From NCBI RefSeq assembly GCF_014640555.1, contig NZ_BMHE01000003.1, positions 222,147 to 286,146 on the forward strand: a stretch of DNA of 64,000 bases, given 5' to 3'. Positions 44,117-53,135 of the stretch are shown in pieces. The DNA comes from Paenibacillus marchantiophytorum. GTDB lineage: Bacteria > Bacillota > Bacilli > Paenibacillales > NBRC-103111. The notes beneath the pieces were generated by a model that saw only the letters and a program-made list of their open reading frames with translations, was not told the origin of the DNA and searched no databases. Positions within the stretch are counted from its first letter, which is position 1; the number at the start of each line of letters is the position of its first letter. Position numbers and translations under genes: made by a program.

Positions 44117-45745
44117 ATGATCTATCAAATTTTTAGCGCGAATGAATGGCTCTATCCAGATCAGGTTATTAACGATTCCTGCAATCAACGAATTTCTCTC
44201 GCTGCGGCAAGAGGAACCCGTGTAGGCTGTCAAATCCTGATACAAGGCTTGGCAATTGGTGCCAATCTGGCATGGAGCTTTCATCCTAGTACGAAGACTG
44301 CCTCATATCAAGACAACATTGAAGTATTTCGAATGAAAGACGTACTCGTCAATGAGAACACAGGTCCGCAATACTCGACCATTCCAGTAGGGACGCCCGC
44401 TGACTATGTAACTCGTCTGGCCCCTTTTCGCGTATATGACGCTTTACAACGAATCGATCAAGCCTTGATAGTTGATAGTTCAACGGAGGCTCTATATGTC
44501 TCATGGCATATTCCCTCTCGGATCACGCCTGCCGTTTATCCGGGAGAACTGCATCTCCAAATCGACGAACATCAGATCATCATACAAGTCGCGCTCGAAG
44601 TTTTCCTGGCAACCGTACCTGAACGAGAAACACTTGCCATCACGAACTGGTTTTCCAATATAAATGCAGCCACCTATCATGGTCTAGAGCTTTGGTCGGA
44701 AGATCACTGGCAGATGATCCGCCAGTATGGGGAAGCCATGCGAAGAACACGCCAAACCCATTTTTTAGTTGATTTAGCGCTTGTTGATGTGCATGATTAT
44801 GAGGGAACATACACATTTGATTTTGCTAAAATCCAAAGATACATCGAGCTCTTCCTGTCCCTTGGCTTCTCCGGCATTGAGGCTGGACATCTGGCAAGCA
44901 GGCTTGGCTGGGATGATCCCGCTTACGTGCTCAGCTACAAGCCGGAAATCCAAGCTACCTCACCAGAAGGCTATGCGTTCCTTGCTCAATTTCTACCGGC
45001 ATGGCACCAATTTCTCCAGATCAATGATTGGTTGGAGCTAACCATTCAACATGTGGCTGATGAACCGATTCAAGAATCTGCGAGCGATTTCCGTATACTA
45101 TCCAGCATCGTACGCAAGTTCATGCCAGGGGTTAAACTCATTGAAGCTATGATCTATCCTCATATCGAAGGCTCTATCGATATCTGGGTGCCAACGAATG
45201 AAGGATTCGACAAGCATCAAGAACATTTCGAACACCTTAAGCAGCTCGGAGAAACCATCTGGTTCTATACGTGCTGGAATCCCGGAGGTCATTACTTAAA
45301 TCGTTTCTTGGATCTGGCTCTCCTCAAAACGCGTTATTTGCATTGGGGCAATTACAAATATGGCTTGCAAGGCTATCTCCATTGGGGTTTCAACATGTAT
45401 TTGGACGATCAAAATCCATTTGAATTGACCTGCCCATTCCTCGCGCCAGGCGTGCATGCCAAAAGAGTTCCTGCCGGAGATACGCACATCGTCTATCCAG
45501 GTTCAGACGGTCCCCTTCTAAGCATGCGGCTAGAAGCAATGCGCGCTGGAGTGGAAGATTACGAGCTTTTTCAATTGCTTGCTGAAGTCAATAAGCCTTT
45601 GGCCGATGAGATTGTTCAAGCTTGCATGACAAGCTTCACGGAAGTGAATACGGATACTGTCAACTTCGAGGACGTTTATCGTCGATTGCTCGAAGCCATT
45701 TCGGCCAATTGTCACCCACAAGATAGAAATGAGGTTGCACTATGA
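44117..45745 (+). CDS. DUF4091-family putative glycoside hydrolase
   Basis: A 542-residue cytoplasmic protein. The N-terminal half has a beta-sandwich, the middle a TIM-barrel-like region (HFLVDLALVDVHDYEG, IELFLSLGFSGIEAGH), and the end the DUF4091 signature (LSMRLEAMRAGVEDYELFQLL). DUF4091 is related to GH123-like beta-N-acetylgalactosaminidases, so a role on an amino-sugar glycan is possible. AGAGGTGA lies 7 nt before the ATG, which follows the previous stop by 7 bp. The next gene overlaps its stop by 4 bp. Confidence 0.85.
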   Translation: MIYQIFSANEWLYPDQVINDSCNQRISLAAARGTRVGCQILIQGLAIGANLAWSFHPSTKTASYQDNIEVFRMKDVLVNENTGPQYSTIPVGTPADYVTRLAPFRVYDALQRIDQALIVDSSTEALYVSWHIPSRITPAVYPGELHLQIDEHQIIIQVALEVFLATVPERETLAITNWFSNINAATYHGLELWSEDHWQMIRQYGEAMRRTRQTHFLVDLALVDVHDYEGTYTFDFAKIQRYIELFLSLGFSGIEAGHLASRLGWDDPAYVLSYKPEIQATSPEGYAFLAQFLPAWHQFLQINDWLELTIQHVADEPIQESASDFRILSSIVRKFMPGVKLIEAMIYPHIEGSIDIWVPTNEGFDKHQEHFEHLKQLGETIWFYTCWNPGGHYLNRFLDLALLKTRYLHWGNYKYGLQGYLHWGFNMYLDDQNPFELTCPFLAPGVHAKRVPAGDTHIVYPGSDGPLLSMRLEAMRAGVEDYELFQLLAEVNKPLADEIVQACMTSFTEVNTDTVNFEDVYRRLLEAISANCHPQDRNEVAL

Positions 45746-46698
45746 AAAAACAACTACGATTTCGCGCAGACGGTACCTTCAAAATTGTCCAATTCACCGA
45801 TGTTGAATTCAGCGACAGTCAAGCTGATGATGAAATCAAAATGAAAGCGATGATGCAGCGGATCTTGCAGTCTGAGAAGCCCGATCTAGTTGTGTACACG
45901 GGGGATGTGATTGCAAGCGGCGGCAGCTCCGACGTCGCTCAATTATTCCGCAATGCCGTGGAGGTGCCTGAACAAATGGAGATTCCGTGGGCTGTCGTTT
46001 TCGGGAATCACGATTCCGAGACCGTCAACATGACGCGTGAGCAACTGCACGCGCTTCAGTTGACTCATCGGTTTTGTTATGCGAAACCCGATCCGCCACT
46101 GGTTGACGGTGTGGGCAATTACGTCATCACCATTCAAGATAAGCATAATGATCCAGCCGCAGCGCTCTATTTCCTTGACTCGGGCAGTTACTCTCCGCTT
46201 GAGTATTCGCGATTAGGATTCTATGACTGGATTCGCAGAAGCCAAATCCAATGGTATGTCGATCAATCCTATCGATTAACCGACCAGAATGGCGGGCAGC
46301 CCTTGCCTGCGCTTGCCTTTTTCCATATTCCTCTACCGGAATACAATGATATATGGGATTTCAGCCTCTGTTATGGACAAAAACTGGAGAACAGCTGTTG
46401 TACGCCGTGGATAAATACAGGTTTTTTTGCGGCGATGGTGGAAATGGGTGATGTCATGGGGACTTTCGTGGGGCATGATCATGGCAATGACTTCTGGGGG
46501 ACCTTGCACGGGATTCGTCTCTGCTATGGCCGAACGACGCGGAACGCCTATTTGAATCGCCCCTTCCTGACGGGAGCCAGAGTTATTGAGTTAACGGAGG
46601 GTGTCCGTGATTTTCAGACTTGGCTCCATCTGGAGGATGGTTCCATCGTCAACGCGCAGCCGGAGCATCTGCCTGAGGGACGCAAACTCCGCGTTTAG
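45742..46698 (+). CDS. Calcineurin-like metallophosphoesterase (Dcr2-like) with variant first motif
   Basis: A 318-residue cytoplasmic phosphoesterase. Motifs are VVYTGDV (D55), VFGNHDSE (N89-H90-D91) and FVGHDHGNDF. The first metal motif, normally DxH, reads T-D20-V-E22, so the histidine ligand is replaced by glutamate. The start overlaps the DUF4091 stop in an ATGA, and GAGG lies 7 nt upstream, so translation is coupled. With the NPP-type enzyme at the head of the operon, this is a second phosphoester hydrolase in a sugar-uptake locus. Confidence 0.88.
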   Translation: MKKQLRFRADGTFKIVQFTDVEFSDSQADDEIKMKAMMQRILQSEKPDLVVYTGDVIASGGSSDVAQLFRNAVEVPEQMEIPWAVVFGNHDSETVNMTREQLHALQLTHRFCYAKPDPPLVDGVGNYVITIQDKHNDPAAALYFLDSGSYSPLEYSRLGFYDWIRRSQIQWYVDQSYRLTDQNGGQPLPALAFFHIPLPEYNDIWDFSLCYGQKLENSCCTPWINTGFFAAMVEMGDVMGTFVGHDHGNDFWGTLHGIRLCYGRTTRNAYLNRPFLTGARVIELTEGVRDFQTWLHLEDGSIVNAQPEHLPEGRKLRV

Positions 46699-46719
46699 TT
46701 ACTTTTTGTGCGCAGGCAA

Positions 46720-47140
46720 TGTTCCTTGGCCTAACGAACTCAATGAGGCTTATTCGAGCAAAATTGTTGACCCGCTGTCCGCAGGCTGACATGTCAAAAT
46801 AAAAATCGTACCTTGCTTATGCCTCACCTTCCTGAACAATATCGAGGCTCTCTTTTCGCAAACTTCTAGTGGGAGGGAACTACAGTGCGCTATTTAGGCA
46901 AATAGCAGGGGTGCTGGGGCAATAGCGGAACTACAGGGTCTTATTTCCACGAAAAGCGTTGAATCTCCCTTCAAAAGTAAAAATAGCGTACTGTAGTTCC
47001 CTCAAACTCGCTTTATTGACACTTTTTACTAAAATAACGGACTGTAGTTCCCTCTGCCTAACGATAATGACACTTTTTGCTTGAATAGCGGTTGGACGGT
47101 TCCCTTATCTCCAATCAAGGCAACTAGGGCAACTCCTCGA
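46720..47140. repeat. Dispersed intergenic repeats, partial type C plus type B/A (locus R7)
   Basis: A partial type C motif (CTAACGAACTCAATGAGGCT, about 46732) is followed by inverted motifs near 46873-46896 and 46926-46946 and forward motifs near 46981-47002, 47031-47053 and, degenerate, 47083-47105. Spacing is about 52 bp. This accounts for most of the 491-bp gap 46699-47189; no gene or clear terminator is seen. Confidence 0.85.
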
Positions 47141-47189
47141 TCACTCCAAAACACTTAAGAAAAGACCGCGAAGAAACGCTTCATCACTG

Positions 47190-48551
47190 TCACTTAAACA
47201 CATCATTATGCGCTTTAACAGTATCCGAGAGCTGGAACCGACGTTCCACCCGTCTCAACTTCCGTAAACCAGGCTCATACTCGAGCCTTGTGAACTGCAA
47301 CTTAGGCGCAGCACAGGCCATTTGATCGCACAAACGTTGTATCGATGCAGTGATTCGTTTGGACACACTGTCTCTTAGATCGTCATCTGCCTGCTGAAGT
47401 CGAAACGAGATTTGTACGGTATCAACGGTGTGTTGAACAGCAAGGTACTCCAGCACTTCTTCGGCTGCTGAGATGATGCAGCGGCTAATAAAATCAGGAT
47501 ATACAGCAATAAACGCTTCACCCTGCTTGGCATGAAAGTAAAACAAATCGTCGCAGCGACCCTCAATTCGCGCCAAGGCCATATGGGTCGAACCACAAGG
47601 ACAGGGTTCTGTACGCTCTGTCAAAATATCATGCAAACGGTAGCGTATAATCGGTTGAGTCGTTCGCGAAAAGTCCGTAATGATGGGGATGAACCTTCCA
47701 GAGTCGGCATCCAAGTACTCTTTCTGTACGGCAACGATATCTTCGTTGATATGCAGAGTCCCGTGGACGCATGAACTTGCCAGAAATCCCTCCGTGCATT
47801 GATAAATTTGGTGAATAGGCAGGCAGAATGCGGCTTCGATATGCTTGCCATCCAGAGGATCGAGCACCTCTGCAACCGCGATAAGCTTGATAGGCCGGAT
47901 ATGCAGAGTTCCTTCCTGCGAAGCTGTCGCCAGCAGCCGCAATATGGATGGCGGCGCTGCAATAAGGCTGGGTTGTTGCTTGTTCAATTGATCTATATGC
48001 GCTTGGAGGGAGTTGAGCAGATCATAAAATTGGAACTGCAGCCTGCGGCTTCCAACACTGCCATAGAGGTTGCTGTCGGCTCTGAGAAAGAAAGCAATTC
48101 GCTCGGGATGCAGCAGCGAGTGCGGCAACACTTTTGCTAAAATCGTGCCTGCCCATGCCAGCCGTTCATTTCGGCTCACAAGAAATAACCCCCTGTTGCC
48201 GGACGTACCGGAAGACATGCCAATGGTAATTGAACCTAACATCGGAGTGAAGTCACGGGTTTGCTCAGCACGCAGCGCAAGCTCGAAAGCCTGCTCTTTC
48301 TTTATTCCTACGGTATTTAACTGATTAAAATGTGTCATCATGTCTGATTTTTCGATCGTCGGAAACTGTCGCCAATCGGAATCAGGCAGATTCGCCCAAA
48401 GCTTTCGGTAGTAGGGTGACTTCTTGCGAACATTACGGATATGGCGGCGAATACGCTTCTCCTGCCATTGCTCGGCGAGTGCTCCCCCTCTTCGCTGCAT
48501 GCGATATTTGGTTTTCAAGTAATGCCAAACCATGATTAATTTCTCCATCAT
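47190..48551 (-). CDS. Phenylacetate-CoA ligase/F390-synthetase-like adenylating enzyme
   Basis: A 453-residue adenylate-forming enzyme of the PaaK/CapK group. The ATP loop is MSSGTSGNRGLF; later motifs are QCTEGFLAS, RYRLHDIL, TEPCPCG and LARIEGRCDD. These enzymes activate a carboxylate as acyl-AMP for transfer to CoA or an amine. An ATG at 48551 overlaps the preceding stop by 4 bp (ATGA) with GGTGG 6 nt upstream; an ATG at 48533 has a better-spaced GGAG and is the alternative. It is the last gene of a five-gene overlapping operon and probably activates or conjugates the product. Confidence 0.85.
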   Translation of the reverse strand: MMEKLIMVWHYLKTKYRMQRRGGALAEQWQEKRIRRHIRNVRKKSPYYRKLWANLPDSDWRQFPTIEKSDMMTHFNQLNTVGIKKEQAFELALRAEQTRDFTPMLGSITIGMSSGTSGNRGLFLVSRNERLAWAGTILAKVLPHSLLHPERIAFFLRADSNLYGSVGSRRLQFQFYDLLNSLQAHIDQLNKQQPSLIAAPPSILRLLATASQEGTLHIRPIKLIAVAEVLDPLDGKHIEAAFCLPIHQIYQCTEGFLASSCVHGTLHINEDIVAVQKEYLDADSGRFIPIITDFSRTTQPIIRYRLHDILTERTEPCPCGSTHMALARIEGRCDDLFYFHAKQGEAFIAVYPDFISRCIISAAEEVLEYLAVQHTVDTVQISFRLQQADDDLRDSVSKRITASIQRLCDQMACAAPKLQFTRLEYEPGLRKLRRVERRFQLSDTVKAHNDVFK

Positions 48552-49423
48552 GATCTGCCACCGCGGGGAACAAGCTCCTCCCACACCTCACTGCAATGCG
48601 ATGGAATGATTCTTATATCTGGGTATTGCTTATGCAATTGGTAAATTCGCGCAAAGCTTTCTTGATATTGATGGCGATCAGCCATGATAATTCCCGCCAA
48701 CCTGTGCGGAAGCAAATGCTCCCGATATGCGCGGCTGCTCCACACCGCGTCAGCGCATAAGAAATAAGTTTCAGATCCAGTGGACAGCAGGAGTCCAATC
48801 TGACCTGTTGCATGTCCAGGAACATCAACAGCGATCAGACTTCCGTCTCCCAGAATATCGAGTCCCCTGCTGAACGGAAATCCCTCAGGCAGATCTATGC
48901 GCTGCGTTTCGTCAAAAGGCTGCGATCTCGCTTCGAAATCGCTCGGCAATAAACCCGGCAAATAGCCCGCTATCACCGCTTTCCAGCCGCTGCGGTGGCG
49001 AACGGCATCATAGGCTTCCTGTGAATAAAGAAAGCGGGCATTCGGAAAATCCTGCAATCCCGCAACATGGTCCGCATGGAAATGTGAGAGGATAATATAG
49101 CCAATCTCTTCAGGCGCAATCCCCTGTTGGCGCAGCTGATACGCTGCGCTTTCTTCCGTCTTATAAAAAACCGGCGTCATCCTTGCATACAGAGAAAATG
49201 GCCATTTGCTTGTTTCATGAAAGAAGCGTTCCGTATAGCCAGTATCGAACAAGATATACCCTAAGCGCGGATGCTGAATAAGTGCGAATAACGCAGGAAA
49301 TCTGACGGTCTGCAGGCTGCCGTCACGGATTGTAACTCTTTCAGTATGCGTGCAATAACCAGCCGCCATGAAGGAACACATGACATCGACCTTAACGATG
49401 TTGCTTTTTGTACCATGCTGCAT
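48548..49423 (-). CDS. MBL-fold metallo-hydrolase (AHL-lactonase-like)
   Basis: A 291-residue metallo-beta-lactamase-fold enzyme. The HxHxDH motif is H114-F-H116-A-D118-H119, further ligands are in DVPGHATGQIG and FLCADAVW, and the C-terminal His is in IIPSHCSEVW. Overall it is like N-acyl homoserine lactonases, which open lactone rings. Its start lies 32 bp inside the preceding gene. In this operon it may hydrolyse a thioester or lactone intermediate; this is inference from context. Confidence 0.87.
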   Translation of the reverse strand: MQHGTKSNIVKVDVMCSFMAAGYCTHTERVTIRDGSLQTVRFPALFALIQHPRLGYILFDTGYTERFFHETSKWPFSLYARMTPVFYKTEESAAYQLRQQGIAPEEIGYIILSHFHADHVAGLQDFPNARFLYSQEAYDAVRHRSGWKAVIAGYLPGLLPSDFEARSQPFDETQRIDLPEGFPFSRGLDILGDGSLIAVDVPGHATGQIGLLLSTGSETYFLCADAVWSSRAYREHLLPHRLAGIIMADRHQYQESFARIYQLHKQYPDIRIIPSHCSEVWEELVPRGGRS

Positions 49424-50384
49424 AGATGTCTATTCCTTTCTTGATGGATATATCCGGCTTGTATCCCAACTGCTCTCTGGCGGCTGAAATATCCAGCGTC
49501 TGGTTGCGTCCGAGAAGTCCTACACTATATCGGGTTAGCAGCGGCTCCTCAGCACTCCCAGATAGTTTGGCAGCCAATTCCATCATTCCAGCGATCCAAT
49601 AAGCCAGTTGATAGGGAACCGTTCTACTCCTAATCGGTTCTTCCAATCTATCGAATAACTGGATAAGTACTTCGCTGAACGACGAAGGTTCTCCATTCGT
49701 AATGTTGAACTTGCCCCCTAGTGTAGTGGCCGGAGCCTTCATACATAACAGCAAGGCCTGAATCACATTATCGATATAGGTTAAATCAATGATGGCGCGT
49801 CCGCTTCGAATGAGCGGAAGCTTCCCTGCACGGTTCGCCTCAATCAAACGCGGTACAATAGCTTGATCACCTGGGCCAAAGATAGCGCGCGGGCGAATGG
49901 TAATAACCGGAAGTCCAGCTTGAAAAGCTTTGTCCACTTCCACCTCAGCAAGTCGTTTCGTCTCTGCGTAGGCATTGGCTGAGCGACGTGGAAGGCGATC
50001 TGATTCATGAATATTGAGCCTGTCCTTATAGTCAAAATAAATACTTGGTGTCGAGACATGAATAAGCCGCTGAACCCTGCTCCCCAAGCATCCATCAATG
50101 ATATTGCGTGTTCCAATAACATTGCTGTCATAAAAATCGGTATATCTGCCCCATAGAGATGACTTGGCACCGCTATGGAACACGATGTCTTGCCCTGAAC
50201 AGCTCTCTAAAGTCGCTGTCCGATCTTCCAAATGGCCTGGCAAAAAAATGATTCCCTGCTTCGCAAGTTGCGCTCCAATCTGCAGATTTCTGCCTGTTGC
50301 CGTGACGTTATGTCCAAGATTGTGCAAGGCTATGGCCAGCTTTTTGCCTAGAAAGCCCGTTCCTCCGGTGACTAAAATGTTCAG
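49392..50384 (-). CDS. NAD(P)-dependent epimerase/3-beta-HSD-family reductase, CTG start
   Basis: A 330-residue extended SDR. The dinucleotide motif ILVTGGTGFLGKKL lies right at the N-terminus, and the catalytic pair is Y139-AET-K143. Ordinary start codons would begin after this motif. The only start that includes it is a CTG at 50384, which overlaps the preceding stop as CTGA and has GGGGGTG 7 nt upstream, so I infer a non-standard CTG start. Relatives include OleD, which reduces beta-keto acids in olefin synthesis. It sits third in the KAS III operon and probably reduces the condensed product. Confidence 0.85.
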   Translation of the reverse strand: MNILVTGGTGFLGKKLAIALHNLGHNVTATGRNLQIGAQLAKQGIIFLPGHLEDRTATLESCSGQDIVFHSGAKSSLWGRYTDFYDSNVIGTRNIIDGCLGSRVQRLIHVSTPSIYFDYKDRLNIHESDRLPRRSANAYAETKRLAEVEVDKAFQAGLPVITIRPRAIFGPGDQAIVPRLIEANRAGKLPLIRSGRAIIDLTYIDNVIQALLLCMKAPATTLGGKFNITNGEPSSFSEVLIQLFDRLEEPIRSRTVPYQLAYWIAGMMELAAKLSGSAEEPLLTRYSVGLLGRNQTLDISAAREQLGYKPDISIKKGIDIYAAWYKKQHR

Positions 50385-51634
50385 AACATTTCACCCCCAT
50401 TCCATTCGATATCCATCGTAGAAGCTTCCATCACCGAGATGCGATGCCGCACGCCAAGCCGCCAATTCCAGTGAATGAGCCGGAACTGCTGCCAGAATGG
50501 CCGGAAATCGCGGGCGCGAAATACGACATCTTCACCAGAAATGAGAAACCGCATCCAAGCTCTGATCTTTTGCCAAGATCGGCCTTTTAGGCAGTTGGCA
50601 GCCCCAAAACTTAACATGGCCATAGTAATTATTGCCCTTCTTGAAGGGTGTGGTACGATCCGTGTCGGCAGCAGTTGATCCGCTTCCACAAGAAAAGCAC
50701 GGTCCAGCCGGTCTTCAGGGGTGAACAAATGAATCCCGCTAGTCGCTCGCGGGTTGCATTCCAGCGGATAAATCTCGCCTTCATCTGTCACGATGAAATC
50801 AAAGGCAATTTGTCCTGTGAAGTCTTCCTCCCTCACAAATCGTTCAACCCATGCATCAATCTGACGATGCTGGGCTGGCTCGAAGGCTATGCAGGCGCCT
50901 CGCCCGACTGTGAACCCGACGGGATATACGGCATGTGCCGTTATCTGGCCTTGATGAACTACGCTGTAGCTGCAAAATCCTGCTCCCTCTACGAATTGCT
51001 GTGCTACCCACGGTGTCGCCGCTGATAGGTCCTCGTCTCCCAAGTGAAAAGTCGTTGTCCAGCCGTTCGCCGTGACCTCCGCCACATGAACTTTACTCGA
51101 AAATCGGGAGAAGACCGGCTTGAATACCCACTTGCTGGACGCCTTCGCATTGTTCACCGCTGCTTCCATGAAAGCCAGACCTTCTTGCTTGGATGAAAGC
51201 AGATGGGTGCCAGGAACAGCCAAGCCAAGTTCCTGCACTCGAAGGATGAACTCCCACTTGCTGTGAAGCCGTCTCAGTTTCCCGAGCGGCTCAACGAAAA
51301 CTTGGCAGTATGCGCCTAAATACGCTAAACCTCCAGAAATATAAAAAAGTTCCTCACACATGGGTATTAACCACTCTATTTGCTCCGTCTGAATAATGTT
51401 TCTTACATCATCAAGATACGCCTGCGGATCGGAAACAGGTTCCTGCACGAGATAGCTTCGCTTGACAGCGCGTGAGTGCTGACACAAATGTTCCTTGCAG
51501 CTCTCTGCCACGAAGATTTCATGTCCGTTGGCCGCCAGCTGCCGGGCCAGGTCAAGCGTTGCCGGAGCTCTCCCGCCAGTCAGCAGAATTCTGCTGCCAA
51601 CTGAACTAGACTGAGCCTGCTTCCTAATAATCAA
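50381..51634 (-). CDS. ATP-grasp enzyme, TTG start
   Basis: A 417-residue ATP-grasp ligase. The N-terminal Rossmann-like part has RILLTGGRAPATLDLARQL; ATP-binding segments include KWVFKPVFSRFSSKV and WVAQQFVEGAGFCSYSVV, and the metal-binding end is FDFIVTDEGEIYPLECNPRA. Such enzymes join a carboxylate to an amine or thiol through an acyl phosphate. The frame begins with TTG at 51634, 7 nt after GGAGGG, and overlaps the KAS III gene by 11 bp. In the operon it may attach an amino acid or similar group to an acyl chain. Confidence 0.87.
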   Translation of the reverse strand: MIIRKQAQSSSVGSRILLTGGRAPATLDLARQLAANGHEIFVAESCKEHLCQHSRAVKRSYLVQEPVSDPQAYLDDVRNIIQTEQIEWLIPMCEELFYISGGLAYLGAYCQVFVEPLGKLRRLHSKWEFILRVQELGLAVPGTHLLSSKQEGLAFMEAAVNNAKASSKWVFKPVFSRFSSKVHVAEVTANGWTTTFHLGDEDLSAATPWVAQQFVEGAGFCSYSVVHQGQITAHAVYPVGFTVGRGACIAFEPAQHRQIDAWVERFVREEDFTGQIAFDFIVTDEGEIYPLECNPRATSGIHLFTPEDRLDRAFLVEADQLLPTRIVPHPSRRAIITMAMLSFGAANCLKGRSWQKIRAWMRFLISGEDVVFRARDFRPFWQQFRLIHWNWRLGVRHRISVMEASTMDIEWNGGEMF

Positions 51635-52616
51635 GAATCATCCCTCCGATGGATAATCCCGCTGAAGTTCCCAACAGCATCAATCGCGATCCCCGTGTGA
51701 TGCGCCCTTCGCGAATCGCTTCATGCAGTCCCATCGGAATCGAGGCGGCAATCGTGTTGCCATGTGTTGGCGTAATAAACATCAATTGCTCTTCCGAAAT
51801 TCTCAGCTTTCTACGGATAAGACGCATAGCCATCGCACTTCCTTGGTGTGGAATAACGACCTGAATGTCTTTCATCGCGCAGCCCGCTTCCTGCAGAAGC
51901 AAAGCAACGAAGCTTGGCAATAAGCGCGAAGCCATCTTGTAAATCTCCGGTCCGTCCATCTCAAAAAGGAACGCTGCTTCCTCCTTCGTGGATAAAGCCG
52001 GCATTCTCGTGCCGCCGCCGCGAATTTGCGACAAATGAGCCCCTTGACTGTAAGTCTTCATTGCCGAACTTAGAATACGCGAGCCCTCTTGCTCGCTGGA
52101 AGCCTCAATAACGACGGCTGCCGCTCCGTCTCCGAACAAGGCTGCACTTTCCTTATTCGACCAATTCAAGCCGATCGACGCAATCTCCGTAGATACTAGC
52201 AGTATCCGGTGGTAACGTCCTGAGGTCACCATATAAGACATCACGTCAAGAGCGGTTAAAAAGCTTAAACAAGTCGCATTGATATCAAAACAGGGTACCC
52301 CAGATTTCTCCTGACCTAACGCTCGCTGAATTAAGGAAGCTGTACTTGGAATGGGCTGCTCCATCGTACCGCTGGCACAAACTAGGCAATCGATGTCAAG
52401 AAAGTCGAGATTAGCCTGCTTGAGCGCTTCTACTGCAGCGAATGCTCCCATCTGAGAAGCGCTCTCATCTTCAACGAAATGTCTCCGCAAGACATTTGTT
52501 TTCTTTTCGACCCAGCCAGCGGGGACGCCAAGCAATAGATCCATCTCTTGGGCGGTCACGACTTTTTTCGGTAAATATTTGCCAGTGCCTGTTATTCGAA
52601 TATGTCTATTATGCAT
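51624..52616 (-). CDS. Beta-ketoacyl-ACP synthase III-like enzyme (FabH/OleA type)
   Basis: A 330-residue thiolase-fold condensing enzyme. The catalytic triad is C116 in FDINATCLSF, H257 in VVIPHQGSA and N287 in THGNTIAASIP. The enzyme is complete in length. GGGGAG lies 8 nt before the ATG. It is the first gene of a five-gene operon in which every junction overlaps, not a fatty-acid-synthesis cluster (no ACP, FabD, FabF or FabG). It probably starts a specialised acyl pathway by condensing acyl-CoA or acyl-ACP units, as FabH or OleA do. Confidence 0.9.
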   Translation of the reverse strand: MHNRHIRITGTGKYLPKKVVTAQEMDLLLGVPAGWVEKKTNVLRRHFVEDESASQMGAFAAVEALKQANLDFLDIDCLVCASGTMEQPIPSTASLIQRALGQEKSGVPCFDINATCLSFLTALDVMSYMVTSGRYHRILLVSTEIASIGLNWSNKESAALFGDGAAAVVIEASSEQEGSRILSSAMKTYSQGAHLSQIRGGGTRMPALSTKEEAAFLFEMDGPEIYKMASRLLPSFVALLLQEAGCAMKDIQVVIPHQGSAMAMRLIRRKLRISEEQLMFITPTHGNTIAASIPMGLHEAIREGRITRGSRLMLLGTSAGLSIGGMILDY

Positions 52617-52793
52617 AGTGAAATCTCCCCAAACCTAAATGTCGAATCTTGTAATATCTATTCTAAACGATTCTTTCCATACGAACAGTACTATCTTTAT
52701 CTACTACCTGATCTCCCTCATTCCATAATAAAACGTTATACATTGCACACTTTGACATATACTCAAGTATTCTTTCGTACGAAACAGGTCGGG

Positions 52794-53045
52794 ATGAATC
52801 TATCCGAAGGTGAGGCGAAGCTAATGCTGAAGAAGCTGGAATCAGATGCGGACCTATTTGCCGCAGCGTTGTCACAATCTTCGGTTTCCGTGTGGCAGAC
52901 GGATATAGACGGTGTTTATTGCGAAGTAGATCGAGGCATCATCGACAGGTTCACGAAAAACTCAGTAAGGTTAACTACCATCCAGGATGAGATCGCTTAT
53001 TATTTTCGTGATGATGGCACCCTGTTTCGTGTGGAGACTGAATGA
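52794..53045 (+). CDS. Small conserved-looking hypothetical protein
   Basis: An 83-residue acidic protein, not recognised. It is divergent from the KAS III operon. The frame is open further upstream but reads like noncoding sequence there, while from the ATG at 52794 composition and codon use look genuine (MNLSEGEAKLMLKKLES, SVSVWQTDIDGVY). AGG-TCGGG just upstream is a weak SD. A hairpin follows the stop. No function can be proposed. Confidence 0.6.
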   Translation: MNLSEGEAKLMLKKLESDADLFAAALSQSSVSVWQTDIDGVYCEVDRGIIDRFTKNSVRLTTIQDEIAYYFRDDGTLFRVETE

Positions 53046-53051
53046 TAAATA

Positions 53052-53094
53052 AGAGGCTGCCCGTCAGGTTTTTCAACCTTATAAGGCAGCCTCG
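53052..53094. terminator. Bidirectional hairpin terminator
   Basis: Arms GAGGCTGCC and GGCAGCCTC with a loop of about 23 nt, T-rich on the + side (GTTTGTT). It separates the small gene and the convergent FG-GAP pseudogene. Confidence 0.75.
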
Positions 53095-53135
53095 TTTGTT
53101 ATCTGATTGAGTTGTTGGATCACGATTTAAATCAG

